Source: Nymphaea colorata
Lineage: Eukaryota; Streptophyta; Magnoliopsida; Nymphaeales; Nymphaeaceae
Assembly: GCF_008831285.2 (NCBI RefSeq)
Contig: NC_045142.1
Span: forward strand, 10,657,952-10,721,951
Direction: 5' to 3'
DNA: 64,000 nucleotides
In this document: positions 46,079-58,118 of the stretch, in pieces
Position numbering within the stretch: the first letter of the stretch is position 1
Layout of the letters: every line of letters starts with the position of its first letter
The notes under the pieces: model-generated
Databases searched by the model: none
Told to the model about the DNA's origin: nothing
What the model saw: only the letters and a program-made list of their open reading frames with translations
Program-made: the position numbers and the translations under genes

Positions 46079-47769
46079 TGTTTGCATCCCCAAAAGTTTT
46101 GGTTGGTTTTGGAGTGCTCCAGAAAAATGAGGTTTTGTTTTAAAATAGAAAAGAAAAGGACTCGCCCATCAGTACGAGGATCAACCGTTCCCGGCGCCCT
46201 TATCGGGGGTAGTCAACCCAAGGGCTTGTTTATCATTTATGCATTTCGTTTTAACTTAAACATCTTTTTTTTTTTATTCTAAATGCGGTACAGAAAAATA
46301 TTGAAAGTTTGATGTTTCAAACTTTTGAAAAGATTCTTGAAGGATCACTTGAGAATGTGAGACATTTTGGGAAAAACTAGAATAGAAAAATCCTTATAAA
46401 TATCATTTGGGAAACTTGGAAAATCATTTTCAAATCACTTTAGTATTCTCTTAAGACATTAAATAGGTTTGAGATTTTGCTCTAATTCGATTACCACCTA
46501 ATTAGAGCTCCATCACATATTGCTTAAGTTCCTTTAGAGACGTGTTTGTGCTCATTTGTGATGTTAAGTGAATGTGAATGCATGAATACATTGATCCTAT
46601 ATGATTAAAAAATAATGAAGCATTCTTACCACAACATTCATCTAAGACATTCCTACCATAACACACATCTAAGGTTTTTGTTTTGATAAATATCATATAT
46701 AAGAAGGAAAAGTTTTTGAAAATGGATTGGGGTTGTAGGTCATCAAACATGAATTCAATATTGGGTCATTACTTGAGTTATGATCTTAGTGAAGTCGGTA
46801 AATGAAAAATTACAATCTTAAATAACAAGAGAAAAATATTGAAAGAATGGAAGAGATGAAAAACTTCCATAGTGATAGAGAGAGAGAGAGATAGAAAATG
46901 ACATATATATACGTGTACATACCATCACATATGCACATATATGAAAATTTGTAACAAATGATTTTGATTTGAATAGGGAGAGAGATTTTTAGAGGAAAAG
47001 AGAAATACGTATACATACTTGCATGTGTATTATAAGAAAATTTACAAGAGAGGATATTCGTCTTGAAAAGAGAGATAAAAGATTCAAGAGATAGAAAATA
47101 GAACACATATACACATGTATTCATGTATTTATGAAAATTTGTAAAATATGTAAACATAGATAGAGAGAGATAGAAGAAAATCATCATGTGCATACATATG
47201 TATATAGCATGTATATACATACATATCTTCATGAGATTAAAAATTAAGAAATGAAAAATAACCGACTTCAAATTTAATGTAGGCCGGAGGGGAGCTTGAA
47301 TTCATGCAAGAGCCTAAGCTAAATCTCTAAAGTCACATTAGAGAGGGCATTTGCTTTTCAAAATCTTTTGTAAAATATGATTTATATACAAGTATATAAT
47401 GTTATTATTTGGTTTGTTACAAGGAAAAATCTTCCACCGTTGGGTATGGAGGAAAATCAAGCAACATAATGAGACACTCGTTAGAGTTTCTAATTGGATG
47501 ATTAAGAAGGAAACTATATGTAATGATATGAGAATGTATTTTTAATATGTACATATTCGTGAAGGTTTCACGGGTTGAATAAGTCCCAACCTCGAAAATT
47601 AATATGAAGATAAAATAAAGTACTCCAAACCATACTCTCATTCCCATCATACATTCACATATGAATGAAAAACCAAGCAACTATGCGTGGACAATATATA
47701 GACAATATTCAATGAAGAAAAGAAAGAGAGAGGATGATAGAAAGAGAAAAGTTCAACTAGGAGGGAGGA

Positions 47770-48880
47770 CATGATTTAACTATGAAATGATATACTATCT
47801 CATCTTTTCATGCTCCCGGTGCACTTGAGCATAGCCTTTTGTCTCTAAAAAAAAAAGGTTGAGTGTTATCTCCTTTGGCCATGAGGAGATGAAGATGAGA
47901 GAAAAATGAAGAAAGAAGCAATGCTACATTCAATAAAGAGAAAACATGATTTAACCATGAAATGAAAGATCATCTCATCTTTCCATACTCCCGGTACACT
48001 TGAGCATAGCCTCTTGTCTCTAAAAAGAGGTTGAGTGATATCTCCTTTAGCCATGGGGAGATGAAGATGAGAGAAAAATGAAGAAAGAAACAATGCTATA
48101 TTCAATAAAGAGAAAACATGATTTAATCATGAAATGAAGGATCATCTCATCTTTCCATGCTCCCGGTGTTCTTAAGCATAGCCTCTTGTCTCTAAAAAGA
48201 GGTTGAGTGCTTTCTCCTTTGACCATGGGGAGATGAAGATGAGAAAAAAAAAAAAAGAGAACAACAACAATACTATATTCAAGAAAAAGAAATAACAATA
48301 TTAACAAGAACGTATTAATGAAGAGAAAGAATAACAACAACAAAAATGCTTGAAAGAGCATGATTTAATCATAAAATAAAATACTATCTCATCTTCTCAT
48401 GCTCCCGGTTAGACCTAAGCAACGGGCCGAGCCGGCCTGGTAAAACCCGGGCTGGGTCGGCCCGAAACCCGGTGCAGGCCCGGCCCGGCCCGACCCATTT
48501 GGTAACAAAAAATATTTTTTTAATTATAAAATTTTTTTTAGAAATCTAAAATATATTTTTAATAATAAAATACATATTGTTAAATTTTAAAAAATTAAAA
48601 AAAATATTTTTAAAATTATAAACGGGCCGGATCGGGCCGAGCCGGGCCGCACATCAAGCCCGGGCCCGGCTCGCCGGGCCGTTTTCTCGGCACGGACCCA
48701 GACCCGACCGGGCCGGGTACCAGGTACCAGATGGGTACCCGGCCCGTTGCCCAGGTCTACTCCCGGTGCACTCTGCATAGTCTCTTGTCTTTAAAAAGAG
48801 GTTGAGTGCTATCTCCTTTGCCCATGGGGAGATGAAGAAGAGAGGAAAATGAAGAGAGTGATGAGAGAGATGATGATCAC
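47770..48880 (-). repeat. Tandem array of about 175-bp units inside the LTR
   Basis: Units start at CATGATTTAA near 47770, 47945, 48117 and 48359. Each has a CTCCCGGT block, a GAGCATAGCC block, a short hairpin (CCTCTTGTCTCTAAAAAGAGG) and a CATGGGGAGATGAAGATGAGAG block. The third unit is extended by an AACAATA-rich stretch and the fourth is split by the hAT-like insertion. Confidence 0.85.
48410..48759. mobile_element. hAT-like non-autonomous element (350 bp)
   Basis: Ends are TAGACCTAAGCAACGGGCC on the left and, inverted on the right, TAGACCTGGGCAACGGGCC, so there are 19-bp terminal inverted repeats with two mismatches. The flanks are an exact 8-bp target duplication, CTCCCGGT (48402-48409 and 48760-48767). 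The ends are rich in GGGCCGG motifs and the middle is AT-rich. It has no coding capacity. It lies in the LTR array of element 2 and so is younger than that element's array. Confidence 0.85.
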
Positions 48881-49141
48881 GTACCTCTAATGAGAAATGA
48901 CCTAAGAAAATGAACAACAATGCTTGAAGTGATTTTGGACTTACCTTGAAAGAATCTCCAAGATAATGAAGAGGATGCTTCCAAGAGAGTTCTAGCTTAC
49001 TCCAAGTTGGAGAGGAAGAGGAGAAATGGAAAGAAGAAGAGGGAGAGGGAGAGAACTCAAGAGAAACCCTAAGTCTTCAAGTGAGAATACTTTAGGTTTC
49101 TCCTAAGGGCCACTCTTGCCCAAGAGGGGGGAAGTGGGGGG

Positions 49142-49149
49142 TATTTATA
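49142..49149 (-). promoter_or_regulatory. TATA box in LTR of element 2
   Basis: TATAAATA on the minus strand, followed by a C-rich tract, about 0.7 kb into the LTR. It is the probable core promoter for the genomic transcript. Confidence 0.5.
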
Positions 49150-49834
49150 GAGGATTTTAGAGACAAAACCCAAAATTTGATTTTTTTTTTAATTTTATAA
49201 CATTTTCATTCGAATTTCACATAATTTTGCATTATTTTGAAAAAGAAATGGTTTGAAATGAGTTTTGATTGACCCTTAGGCCTCTGAAAACATTTTCAGA
49301 AGAGGGATGAGCCTTTGCCAACCCAAAAAGACCAAAACCACCCCCTAAAGGACAGTTTTTCGTCAAAAAGGAGGGGTCACAACATGCAGCGCGACCGTGC
49401 TATCCCGCATGGTCGCGCGTGCGTCATTCTTTTGCGTGCGCGTGCGCGGTCGTAGGATGCGCAAAAGTGCATGTTTTTTAAATTTAATTAAATGATAAAA
49501 TAAATAAATGTCGTTCATAAAATAAAATTATTGAAATGGTTCTTTTCCTTTTTGTTTTTTTTTTGTTACAAATGCGTGGTCGACTCCATTTTTGGTGATT
49601 CCAAACTTGCTCTAAATCCGATTTTGGTTTAGTCGATTGTCAACTCATTCGAGCGTGCGACTTGGGTTTAAAAACACATTTTGGAGTGAGAGGTGAATTT
49701 TTAAAACAAAGGGAAGGTCTATGCACACGCAAGACTCAAATTTTGTCATTTTGAACACAATTCAAATTTTGGATCTGAACTTGGGTTTATTTCGGATCTT
49801 CAAAAAAAATTTAGAAAAATTTGGGGTGATTAAA

Positions 49835-49855
49835 GATGCCCCTCTTTGTTGCTAA
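49835..49855 (-). other. Polypurine tract of element 2
   Basis: AACAAAGAGGGGCATC on the minus strand, adjacent to the LTR start and matching the tract of element 1 at 26272-26288. Confidence 0.65.
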
Positions 49856-49959
49856 GCCGTGTTAGCCGTGCTTAGTGACAAAGATAAGCATCACAAAATT
49901 TTCAAACAAAATATGTGCAGAGCGACGTTTCAGGCTTATCACCTCACCTCAATGGGTTG

Positions 49960-50222
49960 TTTGAGCTTAAATTGTACGTTTAACCCCTTGCCTGCACGTG
50001 TTTGCTGATTTTAAATTCAGGTTTAACCCCTCTGAATGAGTTACCTTGACTTGCATCACAAGTTGAACCCTTTAACTGTGTGGGTTGCTTTGACTTGTAG
50101 CACATGTTTAACCCCTTTACCTGCATGGGTTGCTTCGGCTAGCATTGCAGGTTTAACCCCTTGCCTGCATGAGCTGCCCTCATATTACAGGTTTAACCCT
50201 TTACCTGCATGGGTTGCTCTCA
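49960..50222. repeat. Short tandem repeats after integrase of element 2
   Basis: Six degenerate copies, 40-50 bp apart, of GGTTTAACCCC...CCTGCATGGGTTGC (at about 49976, 50027, 50063, 50104, 50149 and 50190). They lie between the end of pol and the polypurine tract, where Tat elements often carry tandem repeats. Confidence 0.8.
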
Positions 50223-50361
50223 TGCCTTGAGTGATAATAATAAGAATAAAAAAAATGTCCCTGTGTAATTGTCATGTTTTACGACTGTGAAGAATCTATA
50301 TTGAATAGTAGATGTAAAAACACACATATTTGACATTGATTGGAAAATGAATACAAGAGAA

Positions 50362-51333
50362 CTAGACATAAAATTTCTTGAGGTAAAGGGCATTAACAGG
50401 ATCGGCAAGTTCCAACCCATCAGCATCAATTAGTTGGTATGAATTGTGAGGCAATGCTTCCTTAATGACATATGGACCTTCCCAATTTGGTGCCCACTTG
50501 CCTCGTGGTCGTCCTCTGAGGTATACCACTGATCGTAGAACTAAGTCATTCACTTTGAACTGCATCTCGATAACTGACTTGGCAATTTGTCTGGCTACCC
50601 TTTGGCGATAAGCTTCAGCATGTTCAGCTGCTTTCAGCCTCTTTTCATCTAGCAAATCGAGCTGCGTTAGTCTTTTCTGCTGATATTGAGTTAGAGGGAG
50701 TTCTATGAGAGAAGTGAACTTCAAGGTGAGTTTCAGCACATGTAATGGTAGAACCACTTCTGTTCCATAGACTAGCTCTGCTGGAGTAGCATTTGTCGGA
50801 GTTCTCATAGTGGTGCGATATGCCCATAGAGCATTATGCATCTTTTCATGCCAATCTCTTCCAGTTTCTACTGTCTATTCCAAGATGTGGATCAAGATCT
50901 TGTTGGTAGCCTCTGGTTGTCCATTGCCTTCGGGGTAATAAGGAGCTGAAAAATGGTGTGTGATACGGTACTTCCTGCACAATTGCCTCATCTTTTCATT
51001 CTTGAAATGTGTCTCATTGCCAGATACTATATCATGAGGGACTCGAAATCTGTAAAGAAGATTTTTGTGAATGAAGGACAGTACATTACATCCTTCCACT
51101 GTTCTGAGTGTGACGACTTCTACCCATTTGGTAGAATAGTCTGTTGCAGCAAGAAAATACTTATGGCCATTAAAAGCTGGAGGGGATATCGGTCCGACTA
51201 CGTCAAAGGCCCACATTGAAAATATCCAAAGAGATGTCACGGAATGCAAGTGAAAGGCTGGGGCATGGATCACTGGAGCATGCAGTTGACATTCTTTGCA
51301 TCTTTTGACAAATTGATGACAATCTTTTTGCAT
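50362..51333 (-). pseudogene. Integrase of element 2, catalytic residue lost
   Basis: Core and C-terminal regions lie in two frames separated by a stop near 50876. FDVVGP and GQPEATNK keep the first aspartate and the glutamate, but the second motif reads VSGNETHF where the family has VSDNGTHF, so the second catalytic aspartate is glycine. The C-terminal part has RGKWAPNWEGPYVIKE. Expected to be inactive. Confidence 0.85.
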
Positions 51334-51550
51334 GGTAGGCCAATAATATCCTGCTCGAATTATTTGTTTGGTGAGGGTTTGGTAACCAACATGGCCTCAT
51401 CTTCATCAAGGCACCAGGTGTATTTAGTACTAAATCCATGTCTGGATAATATCCCTGCAAGAATAAAGTACCTTGCTGATATACGTTGTATTGCTTTTTG
51501 TTCATTTTTTGGCATTTCAGCCGGGATATTTCCGCTTTCAATGTACCTTT

Positions 51551-52186
51551 TTATGTCATAGTACCAAGGCGTATTCCCCCTTGGATACGATAAACATGTG
51601 TGATTGCTTCAAAAGCAGAGTGTTCTAATCTTCCAATATCAAAAGAACGAATTGCTTCATTGGTTCGAAAAGTGATAGTGGATCCTAAGCTCGTGAGGCC
51701 ATCTGCAATAGAGTTACCTTCTCTCTTTATGTGAGCTAGTTGTACTTCATCAAACTCACGGATTAAGGAGGTAGCGATCTCCTGATATGACACCAACTTT
51801 TCATCTTTGACTTGCCATTCTCCATTCACTTGGTTTATAGTAAGTTGAGAGTCGCCGAAGGTATACACTCTTTTCACTTGAAAACTCAATAAAGAACGAA
51901 GAACTTGTATGAGAGATTCATATTCAGTAATGTTATGGGTACATGGAAAATCAAGTTTCAAAGAGTACGAGATCATTTTGTCTTCCAAAGTGGTGAGTAA
52001 GATGCATATGCCTGCTTCCATCACATTTCTAGACCCATCAAAGTACATCTTCAATATCGGAACCGTCTCTAATCTTAGGACATGTTCGACTGAAAATTCA
52101 TCGTTCGTTCTGATTTGATCGTACTGAGGAAAGTCTACTACTGATCCGCAATTTCTTGTCCTTTGATTGACTTCTGAGACACACAT
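51551..52186 (-). pseudogene. Second RNase H of element 2
   Basis: The acidic sites FDGS, TEYESL, FGDS and IADGL are all kept. The preceding classical RNase H (52381-52500) reads VNESAS, with aspartate replaced by glutamate, and is cut off by a stop. This mirrors element 1 and fits the view that the second, archaeal-type domain does the work in this lineage. Confidence 0.8.
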
Positions 52187-52380
52187 TCAAAATCATATTG
52201 CATTAGCAGAACTTGGCATTTGGCGACGCGTCCATTAAGGAAGGGCTGTTCCAAGATATACTTGAGAGGATTAAGCTTGGAGAAGATCTTGACTTCACAA
52301 GCTAGTAAATAATGTCTCAGCTTCTAACACATCCAAACCAATGCTAGACAAGTTTTTTTGATTCGAGGGTATCTCTTTTC

Positions 52381-53939
52381 CTACTGGACAAAAGTCTTAC
52401 TAATGTAATAGATTGCATGCTGGATGTGACTTCCTTCCTCATATTGTACCAAAAAGCCACCACTTGCTGACTCATTCACTATGATGTAAAGCAGCAATGG
52501 TCTACTCGACACCGGGGGTTTTAGAATTGACGGATTTAGAAGGCATTTCTTGATCCTTTCGAATGATTGTTGGCATTCAAAACCCCATTCAAACTTGACG
52601 TCTTTCCTTAGCAGCTGGTTGAATGGTTCGCATCTCATGGCCAGATTGGAAATGAATTGTCTGATGGACTGGATTCGTCCTTGCAAGCATCGCAATTCCT
52701 TGATATTGGTAGGTGGTGGCATATTGATTATTGCTTTAACTTTGGTAAGATCCATTTTGATTCCCTCTTACTGACCATGAAACCCAAGAGCTTGCTTGAC
52801 TCAACCCCGAACACACATTTTTGAGGATTCAAGCGAAGCTTGTACTATAAAAGCCTCTCAAATACTTGGGCAAGAGTTTCAATGTGATATTCTCTCATCT
52901 TAGATTTGATCAATATGTCATCGATATACGCATCCATGATTTTATGCATCTGGTCATGGAAGATAGCAGCCATGGCTCTTTGATAAGTTGCCCCAGCATT
53001 CTTCAACCCAAACGACATTACGGTGTAACAAAAAGTGCCCCAGTGTGTAGTAAAAGCGGTCTTAGGTTAATCATTGACTGCTAATTTGATTTGGTTATAT
53101 CCAAAATATCCATCCATGAAGGAGAACATGGCATGACCTGCAGTACTGTCTACCAACAAATCAATGTTTGAAAGAGGATAATCATCATTCGGTGTGGCTT
53201 TGTTCAAGTCTCGAAAGTCGATGCATAACCTGGCTTTGCCATTTTTCTTGGGGACCACCACGATGTTCACCAACCATTTGGGGTAATCGATGGCATGGAT
53301 GAATTTTGCCTTTAGTAAGTCTTCTAATCCTTCTTTTACAGGTCCTTCTTGTCGATGATCAAGCTTGCACAACTTTTGATTAACAGGCTTGCAACTAGGA
53401 TTTAGGGGCAAACAGTGTTCAACCAACTGGGGGTCTAAGCCTGACATATCTTCATAAGTCCAAGCAAAAACTTCTTGGTTACTTATAAGAAAGTCCACCA
53501 ATATTTTCTTCTCATCTACTAACAAACTGGTGCCAATTTGAAGAATTTTAGGATCTTCCCTAGCTCCAATATTAATCTCTTCAATTGGATCTTTAACCAA
53601 GGATGAGAGATGTTCTTGTTTCTGAATCTGAGTGAATTCTGGTAATTCTGATTCGGGTATTGTCATAGAATCCATTTCACCGACTGCTTGTTCGATAAAT
53701 GCTTTCTGGGGGGACTTCTGAAGAAAAAGAATAAACTGAGACATATTGAGTTCTAACATCCTATAAAGATGATAAAGGAAAGAATTGAACGAAATTAAAA
53801 TTAACAACAAAAGATTACTTGCATTGCATACAAAAAAAAAGTTCTTACGAAGGGGTTCTCTCCTGAGACCAAACAAAAAGAAGTTTAACATTACAAAATT
53901 CATGGGAGGATTTGAAACAAAAGTGAATACTATCAGCAT
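52381..53939 (-). pseudogene. RT of element 2
   Basis: The pre-RT spacer (DPIEEINI, EVFAWTYEDMSGLD), RT fingers (LCIDFRDLNK, FSFMDGYFGYNQI) and catalytic AYIDD near 52925 are present. Stops lie at about 53059 and 52853, and there is a frame change near 52756. The reading frame open upstream to 53939 includes non-homologous linker. Confidence 0.85.
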
Positions 53940-54009
53940 GCAAGATCTTCTTCAAATTTCTTCATGATTTCCCAATTCTCTGCTATTCATCTGAAAAGGG
54001 ATGCTAATC

Positions 54010-54066
54010 AGCTACAAAATGCCGTCTTCATTTTTTTTGAGGCCAGTGAATGGACGGTAGCCACCT
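54010..54066 (-). pseudogene. G-patch-like motif upstream of RT (element 2)
   Basis: On the minus strand the frame reads GGYRPFTGLKKNEDGIL followed by a stop, the counterpart of the motif at 21481-21585. The GLG of the consensus has become GLK. Confidence 0.55.
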
Positions 54067-54395
54067 TTCAGAAGCAACTGAAAACCCTTAGGGTTTTTCA
54101 TGAAATCAACATACAGGGGGTGTTTTTGGTAACTTGCACGATTGCTTGAAATTGTATGGGCACTCCCCGATGATTAACCTATCTCCATTTTCTGCATCTA
54201 TTCTTCCAAAGGTCTGTCCTTTGTTGTTATTATCCTAGGTACATCCACTAAATTTATTGGCCTAGGGAGCATTGGTTGCATTAACCTTTCGGCCGGATCC
54301 TTAGCACGTATGGTGATGACCAATGGGCCAGAATTCTATTTGAGGCACTGATAAAGAGTAGATGGGATTCCTTATACTTGGTGGATCCAAGGTTG

Positions 54396-54660
54396 TCACA
54401 GAAGCAAGTTATACGATGGTGGAACATCCACCACATGGAATACAATGCAATGGCTAGTGTTTTCAATGATCACGTTCATTTCGAGGGTACCTTTGCTGTT
54501 CATGCATCGGCCATCGTATCCGTAAATTTTGATATCATCAAAGCGGTATTTGTCTTCATGAAACCCCAATGCTTTGGGCGTGAGATCAGAACAAATATTT
54601 AAGTCACTTCCCCAATCGATCAATACATGTGGCACAGTCATCCCACTGACCTGGACGATG
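54396..54660 (-). pseudogene. Aspartic protease of element 2
   Basis: The active-site strand reads VLIDWGSDLNICS. Related plant elements have D-G-G or D-S-G at this point, so the tryptophan is probably disabling. The frame stops just where the distal LLLGRPWIH motif would begin, with TGA in place of glycine. Confidence 0.7.
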
Positions 54661-55214
54661 ATGTAAAGAACATCTACATGGTAATATCTCCATTTCGAGA
54701 GGTCTTTTTCTGAAAAGATAATTGACTATTCCTTGGAGGGTCGAATCCATTCTCCTTCAACCATACGCTCATTTAAGGAGAGAACCTCACCCAAGTAGCA
54801 CAAATCTTCATCCGAAGAGTCATCTGAGGATTCATCATCACCGCTTCATAGGATGAAAGTCTTTGGGATTATGGGAAGTTGTTTGGTGAGCTTTCCGTCT
54901 TGCTGCTCATCATAGCAATAAAGTCTAGAGGTTTCTTACCTTGATCTGTCATCATGACTTTATGTGAACTGCTTCCATCACAAGATCGGATGTGCTCATA
55001 CGGATGATATGGGAGTGGAGTGCTTGTGGTGATTATAGCCACCGCCGCCTTCCCGTGGTGGGAAAATGGATTCCTCAACACCTCAGGGATGCTATCATCA
55101 CCAATCTTGAGATCCTTGCTGCTGGAGCCTTGGTTAATATTTTTGAGGACAAAACAATACTCAGTGTCATGACCAGGGGCTCGATGAAACTTACATAGTT
55201 TTTTTTTTTTTATC

Positions 55215-56942
55215 TCATCCCATCATTTTCGGAGGCTCTGATACTTTTGGCAAGACGATAGTTTCTTTGGCGAGGAGGTATTCTAGGATCTTCTCACGTG
55301 ACTGACTGAGAGGACTGAATTTTCGGTTATAGCCGCAACCTGGGTGCTTGTTTTTCCTTTCAATGTCACCTTTAGGAAACTGTGTGTTCTTCTTAAGACG
55401 AACTTCTTTGTCTTGCTTATAATTATGGCTATGGTCCTTTCTGATGCCAGCATTGACAATAAAATGTGCAGGCAACTGTGCTTTTCCTCCTTTCTTTCCA
55501 TCTTCTTTGTACTTAGGGGCAATAATTCCATCAAAATCTCCTTCCTCAATTCCATCTTCTATCGAGTTTGCTTGTTCAATCAACTCAATAAAAGTCTTGA
55601 TCAGGGCATTGCGGATGAGACTTTTCAAGGGCTGGACAAGATTTTTCCTGATGAGTGACAAGGCTTGTGTCTCAGAAATGGGAACCTTCATCTTGTTGCA
55701 TTGAATTCTCCATTTTTGGATGAATTCTCGAGCCTTTTCTCCCTGTTTCTAACGGACTGCAAATAGTACTGAGGGTTAGAGCCATGGGAGCATTTTGTTC
55801 GAATCTTTCGACAAACATGTTAATCAATTTATCAAATTCCTTCAGCTTGACTGGGTTGACATTTTCTTTGTACCATTGGGCGGTGATGATTTCAAGACTT
55901 CTTGAAAAATATCGAAACAAAGCTCTGTTATTTGTGTGAATTTTGTAGCAATCATTGAAAAAGGTTGAAAGATGAACGTGTGGGCAAGTGGTTCCATCAT
56001 ATCTAACAAACTCTTTGGGAAAATCTTTCATATCTTCGTCCCCTTCAATGCCAACGTAGTAGTCTTCACATGAGTACGAACGTTTTCTTCTTCCCCTAAG
56101 CTCAAGATTGTTCATTCTTTTCTCCATTTCATAAAATCTGCGCTTAGTCGGACTTTCATCATCACTTGATTCGACTAATTCTGGTTTGGTCTTTTTCTTC
56201 TTGTCCTTGATCATCTTTACTTTTTCTGCAGAACTTTCACTGTTCGAGCTACTACGGGAGACGTACTTCCTTGTCTTGTTGCCTCTTTTGGTAGGCTTTC
56301 TCTTTCTTCTGAGTTCCTCTTCCAAACTTCCAGTTATGATAGGGCTAGGTGAGCTGCTTTTCACCATAATTTTTTTCCCTTCTTGTTTCTCTTTGTTGTC
56401 TTTTTCTTATAGAGAGGAAGCAACTCGGGTTTTTCCTCCTTTCTAGTTGTTGAATCTGAACCCAAATAATCTTCATCCTGATCTGTAGGAGAAAACTTGT
56501 TGGTTTTCTTCTTTCTTTTATGCTTAGCATCCTTTTCATTATCTGGTTCTGGAGTAACCATCAAGGCCTTTTGCTCTTCTTGCTCCTTCATGAATCGTTT
56601 CATGAACAAACAAAACATATGGTAACCTTCTAGCTCGATTGCTAGGAGGCCAAGTGTTTCTGGCCGGAGTTCAAAAGATGATGCCTTATTCTGAGGAGCC
56701 TGCTTAGCTTGCGATCTGGTTTCAACCATCTTATTGGCTTTCAAGTATTCACCTTGACACAAGAGAAGGGGAGTTATTAGAGGGAAATGATGACAAAATG
56801 AAGGTTCATATCGTATAAAAAGTTTCAAAGTTACATCAAAGAAAACACTAACAAAGATGATGATGACTGAAGACGACATAAGGAGTACAAAGTTTGACAA
56901 CATTAACTTTTTAGGGAAGGATGGATTCTGGTCAGTTGGCAT
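55215..56942 (-). pseudogene. Gag of element 2
   Basis: Three overlapping minus-strand frames. The first has METRSQAK near its start and a lysine-rich stretch. The second (56367-55672) has KDFPKEFVRYDGTTCPHVHL and YFSRSLEIITAQWY, typical of the capsid-like gag domain. The third (55691-55215) has KVPISETQALSLIRKNLVQP. A frameshift separates each pair. Confidence 0.75.
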
Positions 56943-58118
56943 CCCACCACTCGTTATATTCCTTCTTTACCACTGTGCCTGCAAACCAAATGTAAGATAT
57001 CTGTGCCTTCAATTCTTGTCGAGCTACTGCAAACAATGCCGCCCATTGATGACAACTAAGGTCGAATTCGGGAATTACTCTAATTGGTGTATGCATGGAA
57101 ACCATCTTCTGCGTTTGAGAGAACTGTCTCATGTATCTATCAACACAATAATCAGTTATGAAATAGGGACCCAGAGTGTAGTACACCCATGATAATGGTG
57201 AGTGTATCGAGGTGGGCACTGATGACGATCACAATAGTCCTAAATGATCTCTTCTTCATTCAACTTTTCGATCAAGCGACGGTATGATTCTAAGACTATC
57301 AATGCTCCATCAGCGTTCTTGAATAGACTGGCTTGGGATCCCGCGTGCTTGAGAAACCACAATTGCAAAGCATGTGCGCATCCTTCTACGATGTCTCCAA
57401 TGGCAAAACGGGCGAGTCCTCGGTAAAGGAAGGCTAAGGCTGTCATTGCTACTGACAAGTGTTGGGTCCCACTATGCCCCCATACCCAAAAAAGTTGGGC
57501 AATACGAACATCTAAGAGGTCACTTTCATTGGTGAAAACGGTCACTCCTACTGTGTAAATCATCATACAATGTTTAATTCTTCCTATGGCTTTCCGAGGC
57601 AAAGTGGAAGGTTCAACATAGGCTCTAAATTTTTCATACAAATTTTTCAAGTTGATGCTTTGATTTTCATGGTTTTCTAATAGAGGTCAAGTTTTTTGTC
57701 CAGTAAAATGGGCTATAAGGTCATTTGCATTGACCTTGGTTGGGTTCATAAGGAATTGTTTTTCCACTGGATCATTTGGGTCACAAGTTGGGATAGGGAG
57801 GTCTAGTATTTCGGCAAATTCATCTAGTAATATTGTCATTTCTCCCCATAGAGACCAAAAAGAGGAGGTCTTTGGGTTCCAATGCTCGGCGATTGCATGT
57901 ACCAAATTTCCATCAACTGATTGCATTCCTCCAGCTGCCACTGTCTCTAGCCCACATTCTTCAAAGTAAAAAGAAAACATCCAAGAGAAGTGGGATGCCA
58001 AGACCGATACCATTCGGGAGCCAAAGGTTTAGACTCAACAGAGATGTAAGTAGTCCGTTCAGATCCTTCCCCAAAGAGGATGTGGTCATAAGGGAATGTG
58101 ACGCCATATTGGAAAGAA
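56932..58118 (-). pseudogene. ORF1 upstream of gag, plant-mobile-domain-like
   Basis: Minus-strand frames starting near 58118 (YGVTFPYDHILFGEG) continue through HWNPKTSSFWSLWGEMTILL and a hydrophobic helix-rich region (LFWVWGHSGTQHLSVAMTAL). The W(G)EMT(I)xLxDxAxxLxLP pattern resembles the plant mobile domain found in MAIN/MAIL1 proteins and in several transposons. It is broken by a frameshift near 57980, a TGA at 57687-57689 and a frameshift near 57230. Extra ORFs before gag are known in Ogre/Tat elements, so position fits. Function is unknown. The assignment is by motif only. Confidence 0.6.

Larger units (their letters stand above)
46079..49834 (-). mobile_element. 3' LTR of element 2 (3.76 kb)
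   Basis: Read on the minus strand, it starts TTTAATCACCCC just after the polypurine tract and ends GGGGATGCAAACA. A TATA box lies at 49142-49149. It contains a tandem array of about 175-bp units (47770-48880) into which a 350-bp hAT-like element has inserted. The last 740 bp match the 5' LTR remnant at 58914-59654. Confidence 0.85.
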
